DNA of 27,331 nucleotides from a bacterium UBP7_UBA7824 (GCA_002501535.1 DLTY01000012.1:1-27331); one strand, 5' to 3'. Counted from the first letter of the stretch, positions 9,324 to 16,286 are shown. Numbers and translations are program-made. Notes: generated from the letters alone by a model not told the origin.

Positions 9324-10160
9324 TTAATGGTTATACTGTAAGTATAAATCCCTTAAGGAATCCTCCCAATACGACATTTCCCTGAAGCCTAAATCACTCC
9401 ACCTTTCCTCTAACAGTATCGATCTTTTTGGTCTCTTTGCTGGCAGAGCGAGACTTTGTGTGGAAATACGATTTACTTTTACATCAATCGATTTGAGCTT
9501 CAATAGCCTGCAAGCAAAATCAAACCAGGATGCTGTTCCTGTTGAAGATATGTGAATAATTCCTTTAAATTCGCCCTGCATTAAATCGATCAATCTTTGG
9601 GCAAAATCAAAAACATATGTTGGTGAACCAATCTGATCATCAACCACATCAAGCTCTTGGAACTTTCTTGCAGCTTGGACAATCTTTGCTGGAAAATGAT
9701 TGGACCCAATTCCATAAAGCCAAGATGTTCTTGCAATAATAAAATTTGGCACTCGTGCAACCTCAATCTCTCCAAGCATTTTAGATTTTCCGTAAAAATT
9801 TATTGGATTAACTTTATCTGAAAAACTATATTTACCAATAGACCCATCAAAAACATAATCTGTAGAAGGGTAAACTAATTTCACATTATTATGAATACAC
9901 CAACTCGACAAGGCTCCGATTGAAAAGGTATTTAATGCTAAGCATAACCCCTTTTCTGATTCAGCCTGGTCTACCAAAGTGTAGGCAGATGCCACTAGTA
10001 TATGAGTTGGTTTAAAAGATTCAAGAACATCAAAACAAAGTTGCCTTTGCATAGGGAAATCATCTCGTGAAAAACTTATTGAATCAATCTTTTTAAACTC
10101 AGAATAAGCTCTTGCTGCTTGAGCGAGCTGTCCATATTTACCTATTATTGCTAACTTCAT
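9324..10160 (-). CDS. rfbD: dTDP-4-dehydrorhamnose reductase (RmlD/RfbD family)
   Basis: A 278-aa extended SDR. It shows the nucleotide-binding start MKLAIIGKYGQL (third glycine of GxxGxxG replaced), VASAYTLVDQAE (56-67), which corresponds to the NAAAYTAVDxAE block of RmlD, STDYVFDG (99-106) and the catalytic YGKSK (Y123, K127), followed by RTSWLYG (144-150). RmlD reduces dTDP-4-dehydro-L-rhamnose to dTDP-L-rhamnose with NAD(P)H in the cytoplasm. Here it heads the lipoprotein and glycosyltransferase operon. The partner genes rmlA, rmlB and rmlC are not in the window. A related 4-keto-sugar reductase of the same family acting on another dTDP or UDP sugar is possible. It is transcribed divergently from 10200, with only 39 nt between. 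Confidence 0.85.
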   Translation of the reverse strand: MKLAIIGKYGQLAQAARAYSEFKKIDSISFSRDDFPMQRQLCFDVLESFKPTHILVASAYTLVDQAESEKGLCLALNTFSIGALSSWCIHNNVKLVYPSTDYVFDGSIGKYSFSDKVNPINFYGKSKMLGEIEVARVPNFIIARTSWLYGIGSNHFPAKIVQAARKFQELDVVDDQIGSPTYVFDFAQRLIDLMQGEFKGIIHISSTGTASWFDFACRLLKLKSIDVKVNRISTQSLALPAKRPKRSILLEERWSDLGFREMSYWEDSLRDLYLQYNH

Positions 10161-10199
10161 ATTTAATTATTTTATGTTATCCTTTATTCTGTAACAATT

Positions 10200-10460
10200 A
10201 TGAATGATTTGTTTGAAATTCTTCAAAATTACTCTTTTGGATTATCTAGAGAGTGGGTCGAGTTGATCATTATTGCTATTTTGGGTTTTGTTTTTACCAT
10301 CATTTATCGAACTTCAAAAATATTCATGAAAATAACAATTTGGCTTGCTGTGGCTGGAATTATATTTTTATCTATTTACTCATGGCTGCAAAACAACAAG
10401 CTTACTGAACAAGATTCAACCTTCATCGAACAATCAATGTCTGAGCCAGCCAGTAAATGA
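10200..10460 (+). CDS. Small two-helix membrane protein upstream of lpxC
   Basis: An 86-aa protein of unknown family. Residues 20-36 (ELIIIAILGFVFTIIYR) and 43-63 (MKITIWLAVAGIIFLSIYSWL) are two convincing membrane helices joined by a short basic loop. The C-terminus is polar and acidic (NNKLTEQDSTFIEQ). No Shine-Dalgarno sequence precedes the ATG. Its stop overlaps the lpxC start as ATGA (10457-10460), so lpxC translation may depend on it. Residual arrangement suggests a small accessory membrane subunit; function is unknown. A companion single-helix protein follows lpxC at 11265. Confidence 0.7.
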   Translation: MNDLFEILQNYSFGLSREWVELIIIAILGFVFTIIYRTSKIFMKITIWLAVAGIIFLSIYSWLQNNKLTEQDSTFIEQSMSEPASK

Positions 10461-11245
10461 AAAGAAAAACAATTCGAAATTCAATTACCACAAATGGTTT
10501 GGGTATTTTCAGCGGCAAAAAAACACAAGTAAAAATTTCACCTGGAGATGAAGGTTTAATATTGCGCTTTGGCGGAAAATCAACAAGAATTGGTGATAAT
10601 TGGAAATACTCAGGAAGATGTTCGTCCGTAATGGTTAACGATACTGATATAAAACTCACAGAACACTTTTTGGCAGCTGCAAGAATCTGGGGTCTAACAG
10701 ACGCATTGATTGAAATAAATTTTCCTGAATTTCCAATTTTGGATGGGTGTGGCCTAAAGTGGTTTGAGATGCTCGAAAAAGGCAAGGCAAATTTTTTGAA
10801 TACAAAAGTTGAAACGTTTACCCCAACCACAACGCTTATTTACGCAAAAGATGATATTTTTCTCTGCTGGAAACCATCAAAAGAGCTGAAGGTAACGATT
10901 CTTTACCACCATCTAGATTCTCGAATTCCTGTTTATTATGAAACATTTGATCTTGGAGATAAGAATGATAAAAAAACAATCTTAAGTTCAAAAACATTCG
11001 TCTTTGAGGAAGAGATTGAAAATTTGCTTGAAAAAAAAATAATCAATCATGAATCTAAAAAAGCTATAAATTCTGTAGAGATAATTGGTAAAAGCAAACC
11101 TGGTTTATTTATTCCAGCACACAAATGTTTAGATTTGATAGGTGATATGTATCTTTCAGGTAAGTTTTTTTCAGGAGAGTTTTTAAGCGTGAGGGGAGGG
11201 CATGCCTCAAATCAAAAATTATTAGAAAAAGCTTTCAAAAAATAA
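10457..11245 (+). CDS. lpxC: UDP-3-O-acyl-N-acetylglucosamine deacetylase, short form
   Basis: A 262-aa LpxC homologue. LpxC removes the acetyl group from UDP-3-O-acyl-GlcNAc, the committed cytoplasmic step of lipid A synthesis. The whole active site is visible: the general base in TEHF (E69) with zinc ligand H70, zinc ligands H222 and D226 in AHKCLDLIGD, D230, and the catalytic His in GGHASNQKLLE (H249). SSKTFVFEEEIE (177-188) equals the SRARTFGF segment, and ILDGCGLKWF (94-103) the LDGSAxPF segment. It is about 40 residues shorter than the E. coli enzyme (305 aa), and the N-terminal GVGLHTGK motif is reduced to GLGIFSGKK. No FabZ fusion is present. It overlaps the upstream small membrane gene by 4 nt. 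A divergent LpxC with an altered acyl substrate is most likely. Confidence 0.85.
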   Translation: MKRKTIRNSITTNGLGIFSGKKTQVKISPGDEGLILRFGGKSTRIGDNWKYSGRCSSVMVNDTDIKLTEHFLAAARIWGLTDALIEINFPEFPILDGCGLKWFEMLEKGKANFLNTKVETFTPTTTLIYAKDDIFLCWKPSKELKVTILYHHLDSRIPVYYETFDLGDKNDKKTILSSKTFVFEEEIENLLEKKIINHESKKAINSVEIIGKSKPGLFIPAHKCLDLIGDMYLSGKFFSGEFLSVRGGHASNQKLLEKAFKK

Positions 11246-11264
11246 TCTAGAATCAGAGTCTAGT

Positions 11265-11432
11265 ATGAACAGTCAATTAATTTTGCCGACAATAATGCTC
11301 TTTGCTTTTATATTTGTAGTTTCACTACTTTTGAGAAGCCTTAGACCTAGGAGATCAAGTGTTGGTTTGAAAAGAGCAAAATTGAAAAATGAAATTGACA
11401 AAATATTAAAAAAAAATAAGGACGGTTTTTAA
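11265..11432 (+). CDS. 55-aa single-helix membrane protein
   Basis: An open frame from ATG 11265 to TAA 11430-11432 encodes 55 residues. Residues 4-23 (QLILPTIMLFAFIFVVSLLL) form one membrane helix. The remainder is strongly basic (RSLRPRRSS, then LKRAKLKNEIDKILKKNK) and probably lies in the cytoplasm, the last 20 residues being potentially helical. It lies 19 nt after lpxC and 1 nt before purE, filling the only gap in this operon, which argues that it is a real gene. I do not recognise a family. Function unknown. Confidence 0.6.
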   Translation: MNSQLILPTIMLFAFIFVVSLLLRSLRPRRSSVGLKRAKLKNEIDKILKKNKDGF

Positions 11433-11433
11433 A

Positions 11434-11880
11434 ATGATTGGAATAGTTTTAGGTTCACCCTCAGATAAAAAAATAGCTGACAAAGGAATAGCGATTCTAG
11501 AAGAATTAGATATACCTCATAAATTATTTATTCTTTCTGCGCATAGAACTCCTGACCTGCTCGAGAAAGCCATTAATGAAAATGGTGATATCAAGGTATG
11601 GATTGGTTTTGCAGGCTTAGCTGCACATCTTTGTGGCGTAATAGCCTCACATACAACAAAACCTGTTATAGGCGTTCCTGTTGCATCAGGGGCACTTGCT
11701 GGCATGGATTCACTTTTGGCGATGGTTCAAATGCCATCTGGTATTCCTGTTGGTGTTGTAGGTATAAACAATGCAAAAAATGGTATGCTTTTAGCATGTC
11801 AAATATTAGGAATTGAAGATTCTTCAATATCCGAAAAAATAAAAAACCAGAGGCTCGAATCAAGAAAAAAATATGGTTGA
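11434..11880 (+). CDS. purE: N5-carboxyaminoimidazole ribonucleotide mutase PurE (class I)
   Basis: A 148-aa PurE. Signature blocks are IVLGSPSD (4-11), SAHRTPD, GFAGLAAHLCGVIA, VPVASGALAGMDSLLAMVQMPSGIPV and NAKNGMLLACQIL. SAHRTP plus the DSL-x4-VQMP-x-GIPV block match class I enzymes, which convert N5-CAIR to CAIR in purine synthesis together with PurK, rather than class II AIR carboxylases, which lack these blocks. PurK is not in the window. AAGGACGG about 8-10 nt upstream of the ATG is a fair ribosome-binding site. The gene overlaps the DUF151 gene by 8 nt, so the two are probably translated as a pair. Confidence 0.93.
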   Translation: MIGIVLGSPSDKKIADKGIAILEELDIPHKLFILSAHRTPDLLEKAINENGDIKVWIGFAGLAAHLCGVIASHTTKPVIGVPVASGALAGMDSLLAMVQMPSGIPVGVVGINNAKNGMLLACQILGIEDSSISEKIKNQRLESRKKYG

Positions 11881-12415
11881 TAAATCAAATGATCGCATCT
11901 CGTTAAGAGTTGCTTATTTGATTACCGGAATACATGCTGTACCTGGTTCTAATTTGCTTTTGCTTGAATCAAGCGATGAGCCAGATTCTGTCATACCTGT
12001 CGTAATTGGTCATCGAGAAGCTGAAGCTATTCGCGAAGGGTTAACCCAAAACTACAAAGAAAGACCGTCTCCATATGATCTTTTTGTAAACATGATTGAG
12101 ATAGCAGACCATGAAGTTGTTGAGGTTTTAATTGACAAGGTAAAGAAAGGAGCTTATCACGCAAAAATAACTATCGTTGTCAATAACAAAAATATTCAAC
12201 TTGATAGCAGGACGAGCGATGCAATATCAATTGCATTAAGAACACATTCACCGTTTTTTACGACAAGAGAGGTTTTTGAACTGTCAAGAAGGGACAAGTC
12301 TCAATATGCAGCCTTGATACAAAAACAACCGAAAATCACTCACGAAGAGCAAGAAGGTTCTGAATTTAAAGACTTTCTTGATGAGGCAAACCTGGAGGAA
12401 CTTCAAGAGGAATAA
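11873..12415 (+). CDS. DUF151 bifunctional nuclease (BFN) family protein
   Basis: A 180-aa protein of the BFN/DUF151 family. The conserved strand pattern is present: VIPVVIGHREAEAI (residues 40-53), then the loop with PSPYDLFVNMIE, and the family hallmark SRTSDAISIALR (SRPSDAIALALR in most members). The last 35 residues are acidic (EEQEGSEFKDFLDE...) and lack the UVR motif that some members carry. Family members have been described with RNase and DNase activity, but the role in most bacteria is unknown. It overlaps purE by 8 nt and ends 2 nt from the 3' end of a convergent tRNA-Ser gene. Confidence 0.85.
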   Translation: MVDKSNDRISLRVAYLITGIHAVPGSNLLLLESSDEPDSVIPVVIGHREAEAIREGLTQNYKERPSPYDLFVNMIEIADHEVVEVLIDKVKKGAYHAKITIVVNNKNIQLDSRTSDAISIALRTHSPFFTTREVFELSRRDKSQYAALIQKQPKITHEEQEGSEFKDFLDEANLEELQEE

Positions 12416-12417
12416 AT

Positions 12418-12507
12418 CGGAGAGTGTGGGATTCGAACCCACGATACAGCTCATCGCCGCATACACGCTTTCCAAGCGTGCGCCTTCGTCCACTCGGCCA
12501 ACTCTCC
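12418..12507 (-). tRNA. tRNA-Ser (anticodon GGA)
   Basis: On the minus strand, GGAGAGT (12507-12501) pairs with ACTCTCC (12425-12419) as the acceptor stem, and the discriminator is G (12418), a serine identity element. The anticodon arm is CACGC-TTGGAAA-GCGTG with GGA in the loop, reading UCC/UCU. A long variable arm (class II) and GTGGG-TTCGAAT-CCCAC T-arm are present. CCA is not encoded. It lies convergent to the DUF151 gene with 2 nt between. Confidence 0.96.
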
Positions 12508-12529
12508 AGCCAAAAAATTCTAACCCGGT

Positions 12530-12559
12530 ATAATACAAAAACATCTTGAAGAAAAACAA
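12530..12559 (-). promoter_or_regulatory. Possible promoter for tRNA-Ser(GGA)
   Basis: On the minus strand TTGTTT (12559-12554) is followed by 18 nt and TATTAT (12535-12530), a 5/6 match to the -10 consensus. This would start transcription about 15 nt before the tRNA 5' end. The -35 match is weak. The same segment reads TATAAT on the plus strand (12529-12534), so orientation is ambiguous. Confidence 0.35.
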
Positions 12560-12710
12560 AAAAAATAAAAAACCAGAAAGCATAAAAGATCAATACAGTA
12601 TAGGAATGATTGTTCTAAGCATGATTTTTTTCACTAGTGAAAACCCTGCTCTAGGTGTGGTTTTTTTAATAGTTGGGATAGCCCCATTCCAGCAAAAAAA
12701 ACAAAAATAA
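12546..12710 (+). CDS. Possible 54-aa membrane miniprotein (TTG start)
   Basis: Between tRNA-Ser(GGA) and the SMUG1 gene the plus strand has an open frame from TTG 12546 to TAA 12708-12710. The product would have a lysine-rich head (KKNKKNKKPESIKD), then a hydrophobic hairpin: YSIGMIVLSMIFF and ALGVVFLIVGIAPF separated by TSENP, and a basic tail QQKKQK. This positive-in topology looks protein-like rather than random. A perfect TATAAT at 12529-12534 sits 12 nt upstream of the TTG, with no good -35 and no Shine-Dalgarno. Starting at ATG 12606 would give only 34 residues. No family recognised; it may be spurious. Confidence 0.42.
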   Translation: MKKNKKNKKPESIKDQYSIGMIVLSMIFFTSENPALGVVFLIVGIAPFQQKKQK

Positions 12711-12720
12711 AATTCAAAAA

Positions 12721-13434
12721 CTAAATCAGTCCATATGAGATCATCTGTTTAGTTGCCATTTTTGACCAACCCTTATTTGCTAAGGGGCTTGCTGGTGAGG
12801 GGTGAAGCACCTTGCCAACCTTAACATGGGTCTTTTTGAGAATTTTTTTTGCTTTCAGCTCTGCATAATTACCAATACCAATAACCCATTCACAATTCAT
12901 AGCCAATACGAGACTCAATAAAAATTCACTGCATAATTCCTCAAGAGCAAGCCTTTCTGTTAAGCCTATTTTTTCAGGTGTTATGTTCCTACCTTGAGTG
13001 TCAAAAAAAGCCAATGGACAATAATTGTGCACAAAACAATTAGAAAAAAAATCATCAGCATTGGACCAATGGTTTTCGACCCATGACCATAACCTAGATC
13101 CCGAAACCTCCTGTCTAGAACAATCAAAACCATCAACTGGTCTTTTCTTGTGCTGCAATATTGGCCTGTTTATTGTTGTTTCAATTTTTAAAAAATTTTT
13201 GACAGGTTGAATTGCCCCAAATGGAATTCCTGTTTGAACCATTCCCCAAGGACCAGGATTCATACCCATAAACAATATTCTCTTTTGACCATTCCCATAT
13301 TTTTTTAAATATAAACCATGCGACTCTGAGGCGTAATCAATAGGGTTGTAAACAACTAATTCTTTATCAAAAATTAAATTGTTTAAATTGTTTGAAAAAA
13401 TTTTAAAACTTTGCAATATGTTGTCACTATTCAC
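12721..13434 (-). CDS. SMUG1-family uracil-DNA glycosylase
   Basis: A 237-aa family-3 uracil-DNA glycosylase. It carries GMNPGPWGMVQTGIPFG (57-73), whose Asn59 corresponds to catalytic Asn85 of human SMUG1, KRPVDGFDCSRQEVSGSRLW (97-116), CFVHNYCPL (133-141), GRNITP (148-153) and HPSPASPLANKGW (211-223), with His211 equivalent to the catalytic His of the intercalating loop region. The enzyme excises uracil and related oxidised pyrimidines from DNA. SMUG1 is best known from animals and is only sporadic in bacteria, for example Geobacter. The start is GTG at 13434, overlapping the upstream stop as GTGA. It is the last gene of the PhoD/MazG-like/MBL operon and converges with the small plus-strand ORF. 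Confidence 0.92.
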   Translation of the reverse strand: MNSDNILQSFKIFSNNLNNLIFDKELVVYNPIDYASESHGLYLKKYGNGQKRILFMGMNPGPWGMVQTGIPFGAIQPVKNFLKIETTINRPILQHKKRPVDGFDCSRQEVSGSRLWSWVENHWSNADDFFSNCFVHNYCPLAFFDTQGRNITPEKIGLTERLALEELCSEFLLSLVLAMNCEWVIGIGNYAELKAKKILKKTHVKVGKVLHPSPASPLANKGWSKMATKQMISYGLI

Positions 13435-14279
13435 AAGGGTACCACCTCTCCATCCTCTGCAAGATTAAAATGATTCTCTCTTAGTTTTTTAAATTCAATA
13501 CTGGATTTATTCAATAATGGATTTGTTTGATTCAGGTGTGTAAATTTTAATTTACTTTTTAAACCCTGATTTAAATCCTTTAAATCCTCAATCACATCTT
13601 CAATAGATGGATGGGGCACTGATTCAATTTTTCTATTAGGTAGTTCTGCCTTGTTCCAAAATGTACCGTCCAAATAAAAAACATCTACTTCTTGCAGTAT
13701 GTTCAGAAAATCATCTTTCCAGCTTGTGATATTGTCACAATCAGGAAAATATCCAATTTTCCGATTTCCTGATAGGACATAACCAAAAGTATCACCTTTT
13801 GCCCTGTGGGGAACCTTTACAGCAGTAGCTGTAATGTTTTCAGTCAAATTAAAAATATTGCCTTCTTTTACCTTTTCAAAAGAAATATTTGTTTTAAATT
13901 CAAAAATATCACAATATTTTCTAATTATTGAAATATTTTCATAACTTGAAAAAATTTTAAAACGCCCATGATTCAAACCCTCCCTGCTCAACCACCCCAA
14001 GCCTCCTATATGTCCCCAATGAACATGTGTAACAAGTATTCCAGACAGAGGATTGCTAGAATGTTCTGAAAGTTGATTCAACTGGTATGGAAGGTGTGGA
14101 GTTGCATCTATTAAAAAACTTTTATTCTCAATCTTGTCAACAATCCCTAAGGATGTTATTTTTTCTTTGATCTTGGATTCTTGAAAATATTCTTTTTGTT
14201 CTGGGTTAGAGGAACCTATATGAGGGTAACCGCCATCTTGCACGGTCCCTAAAACTATTGAAAAAAAATCTTTACTCAA
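13431..14279 (-). CDS. PqqB-like metallo-beta-lactamase-fold protein
   Basis: A 282-aa metallo-beta-lactamase-fold protein. The opening SIVLGTVQDGGYPHIG and THVHWGHIGGLGWLSREGLN (84-103) resemble PqqB-type proteins. The metal motif HxHxDH reads H85-V-H87-W-G89-H90, so the Asp that normally holds the second metal is Gly. Later blocks are KVPHRAKGDTFGYVL, IGYFPDCDNI and FTHLNQTNPLL; the last is a PqqB-group feature. No other pqq gene is nearby, so a PQQ role is not supported, and hydrolase or phosphodiesterase activity is possible. The start appears to be TTG at 14279: an in-frame stop lies just upstream and no ATG or GTG gives the family's N-terminus. It lies 4 nt after the MazG-like gene and overlaps the SMUG1 gene by 4 nt. 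Confidence 0.75.
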   Translation of the reverse strand: MSKDFFSIVLGTVQDGGYPHIGSSNPEQKEYFQESKIKEKITSLGIVDKIENKSFLIDATPHLPYQLNQLSEHSSNPLSGILVTHVHWGHIGGLGWLSREGLNHGRFKIFSSYENISIIRKYCDIFEFKTNISFEKVKEGNIFNLTENITATAVKVPHRAKGDTFGYVLSGNRKIGYFPDCDNITSWKDDFLNILQEVDVFYLDGTFWNKAELPNRKIESVPHPSIEDVIEDLKDLNQGLKSKLKFTHLNQTNPLLNKSSIEFKKLRENHFNLAEDGEVVPL

Positions 14280-14283
14280 ATAC

Positions 14284-14730
14284 TTATTGCTTCAAATCTC
14301 TTTTTAGAATTTCTTTAATTTTAGGTTCAGGCTTCCAGTAATTAGGACCTTTCAAAACCTTACCGCGATCATCATAAATAGGATTTCCATCTTGATCCAG
14401 TTTGGAAAAATTGGAGTCCATAATAACATTCAAAACATCTTCCATTGGAAGACCCCAACTTTGAGCCTGAGTAAAACAATAAACAACCATATCACCCAAC
14501 CAATCAGAAACCGCTGTAAGTATTTCAAGCCTCTCCTCTTTGGATAGGTCATCACTGTTTTTACCCTTGTACATTTCAAAAATATCTTCGGCTTCTTTGA
14601 CCTCTTCAGAGATAATGTCCTGGAAACCTTGAAGGATTTTTAATTCACGTACTTTTGGGCTTGCAGGCATGTCAAGTTTGTACATGCTGTTAAACTTTTT
14701 TATATCATCAATAAATTTTTTAGAAACCAT
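14284..14730 (-). CDS. MazG-like nucleoside triphosphate pyrophosphohydrolase
   Basis: A 148-aa all-alpha NTP pyrophosphatase. Metal-binding acidic clusters fit the EExxE ... ExxD pattern of the MazG/dUTPase/PRA-PH superfamily: EEVKEAED (42-49) and DWLGD (76-80). The C-terminal half, MDSNFSKLDQDG followed by GKVLKGPNYWKP, matches single-domain members related to PRA-PH found in bacteria and phages. These hydrolyse (d)NTPs to monophosphate and pyrophosphate, often non-canonical or surplus nucleotides; the substrate here is not determined. The ATG directly follows the TAA of the phoD-like gene without a spacer. The pairing with a uracil glycosylase two genes downstream makes dUTP or damaged dNTPs attractive candidates. 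Confidence 0.83.
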   Translation of the reverse strand: MVSKKFIDDIKKFNSMYKLDMPASPKVRELKILQGFQDIISEEVKEAEDIFEMYKGKNSDDLSKEERLEILTAVSDWLGDMVVYCFTQAQSWGLPMEDVLNVIMDSNFSKLDQDGNPIYDDRGKVLKGPNYWKPEPKIKEILKRDLKQ

Positions 14731-16161
14731 TTATTCTTTAATCCTTTCTGCTGACCAGGAATAACGATAATTTTTTTCATCTGAAAATTTCCATTCCCCA
14801 AACATAAAATTCTGATTTCCACTTAATGAAAAACGAACCTGTCCGCTTGATGGCTTTGAAGAGGGATTTTTCCATTCAGCTTTTAAAACAATTTCATCAT
14901 TCATGCGTGTAATCAAGCCTTTGAACGTGCCTGACTGTAATCCTGTTTCTGGATCCTTATAGCTACCCAAATAATAAGTTTTTCCTTTTTCTTTCACTTT
15001 ATCAATTTTCATTAAGCCATAAGAAGAATCCCAGGTGCCTTCAAATTTTGGAGTAAAAATATTTCGATATATTGACGAGCTGATAAGCTTTTTTTCAAGT
15101 GTGTATTTGGGATTGTTCAAGCTGCTCAATCCAAAAGAATGAAATATTTTTTCTTCCCCATTAACATCAATAACACCTAATCCAATCTTTGGATCTTGTA
15201 AACTCCAATCAATTTCAACAAATCCAAAATTTTTATTAAGAAAGGGTTTTTTTATTCTGTTTTTATTTGGAGCAACACCTGACCAGACATTAGTTAAACC
15301 GCTGGAGGTTAGGTCGTAAAGAGGGTAGAGCCCTTCTTCCTCAACCATGGATAATTCAGCCCAATGTGTATCTCCGCTTAAAAAAATTACACCTTCGGCT
15401 TTGGTTTTTCGAATCAGTTGAATCATCCTTTCTTTTTCTAATGGCATATTAGCCCAAGCTTCCCATCCATTAAATTCAGCTAAGAATTGTGTGCTCATGC
15501 CAAACAACCTAACCTTTGCTGGAATTTGAAGCTGTTTTTCAAGCCACTCCCACTGATCTTCACCCAACATTGTGGATTCTTGATCTATTGTTGGAGTATA
15601 TGAACCCATAAATCTTTCAGACATACGATCATCTCTAGGACTGGAGGAAAGCTTTGTACGAAATGTTCTTACGTCTAAAAGAATCAATTGAACCCTTTGT
15701 TCTGCAGGCCCGAAAAGATATGAGTGATAAATTCCTGGGTGCTGCCATCTTTCTGAACCATCGGGTTCTTCAAAAAAATCCAACATTACCTTTTTAGATT
15801 CTTCTTTTTTGGGGTACTCTAGCCCTCCATCGTTAACGCCGTAATCATGATCGTCCCAAGTTGCAACAATAAATGCATTATCTTTTAACGTTTGATAGCC
15901 TGGTTTTTGTCCTAGTTTTTCATACTGAGCCTTAAGATGGTCCATATTTTCAGTATCCCCATAAATATTGTCACCAAGAAACATAAAAACATCTGGATCC
16001 CAATCATTCACAGCAGACCAAATAATCTGTTCTGCATTTTGATTTGCACAAGACCCAAAAGCAATTCTTGTCACTACTTTCTCAAATGCTTCTTGTGTTT
16101 TTAACTCAAGGGAATTGAACCATGCAGAGAAAATGAAAAATAATAAAAGTTTTTTATACAT
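14731..16161 (-). CDS. Secreted PhoD-like alkaline phosphatase/phosphodiesterase
   Basis: A 476-aa exported metallophosphatase. MYKKLLLFFIFSAWF is a signal peptide. The PhoD fold motifs follow: FGSCANQ (35-41), FLGDNIYGD (61-69, metal ligand D64), WDDHDYGVNDGG (102-113), LILLDVRTFRTKL (159-171), GEDQWEWL (200-207) and LSGDTHWAE (261-269; D264, H266). The last 120 residues add a beta-rich domain (FEGTWDSSYGLMKID ... FKGL ... FMFGEWKFS) absent from minimal PhoD proteins. Such enzymes release phosphate from organic monoesters or diesters outside the cytoplasm. The frame stays open to 16302, but I start at ATG 16161: the extra 47 residues derive from the GC-rich inverted repeat and would bury the signal peptide. 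No clear ribosome-binding site is visible. Confidence 0.85.
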   Translation of the reverse strand: MYKKLLLFFIFSAWFNSLELKTQEAFEKVVTRIAFGSCANQNAEQIIWSAVNDWDPDVFMFLGDNIYGDTENMDHLKAQYEKLGQKPGYQTLKDNAFIVATWDDHDYGVNDGGLEYPKKEESKKVMLDFFEEPDGSERWQHPGIYHSYLFGPAEQRVQLILLDVRTFRTKLSSSPRDDRMSERFMGSYTPTIDQESTMLGEDQWEWLEKQLQIPAKVRLFGMSTQFLAEFNGWEAWANMPLEKERMIQLIRKTKAEGVIFLSGDTHWAELSMVEEEGLYPLYDLTSSGLTNVWSGVAPNKNRIKKPFLNKNFGFVEIDWSLQDPKIGLGVIDVNGEEKIFHSFGLSSLNNPKYTLEKKLISSSIYRNIFTPKFEGTWDSSYGLMKIDKVKEKGKTYYLGSYKDPETGLQSGTFKGLITRMNDEIVLKAEWKNPSSKPSSGQVRFSLSGNQNFMFGEWKFSDEKNYRYSWSAERIKE

Positions 16162-16174
16162 ACAGATTAATTTT

Positions 16175-16244
16175 ATACGCTTCGCCAGTGCGCTGACGCA
16201 TGTATTCCGCGCATATTCACGATCGAGCATGCGCGCAAGCGTAT
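16175..16244. repeat. GC-rich imperfect inverted repeat
   Basis: A 70-bp element with 8-bp perfect terminal arms ATACGCTT (16175-16182) and AAGCGTAT (16237-16244). The stem extends inward with CGC/GCG after one bulge, and an inner pair CGCATG (197-202) / CATGCG (228-233) follows. By hand count it is about 56 % G+C, far above its AT-rich surroundings, with CGATCG at 16220-16225. It lies 13 nt upstream of the phoD-like ATG. I saw no second copy in the window. It could be a mobile miniature repeat, a REP-like element or a structured leader. Confidence 0.6.
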
Positions 16245-16286
16245 GTATAAGGAAACCAACAGTGTTTGTCTTGAGTATATGTAATA

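Noticed and set aside
10161..10199. Divergent promoter between rmlD and the small membrane gene
   Set aside because: TTGCTA with TTTATG or TATGTT elements is too weak and partly inside rmlD; a promoter must exist nearby but I cannot place it.
11246..11264. CTAGA ... TCTAG inverted repeat after lpxC as a terminator
   Set aside because: Only 5 bp per arm, AT-rich, and no T-tract; the operon continues into the 55-aa ORF and purE.
12284..12593. Two minus-strand frames across tRNA-Ser(GGA)
   Set aside because: They read through the tRNA and antisense to the DUF151 gene, with low-complexity Phe-rich translation; no coding signal.
13431..14279. PQQ biosynthesis locus
   Set aside because: Only a PqqB-like MBL protein is present; no pqqA, C, D or E and the metal motif is altered.
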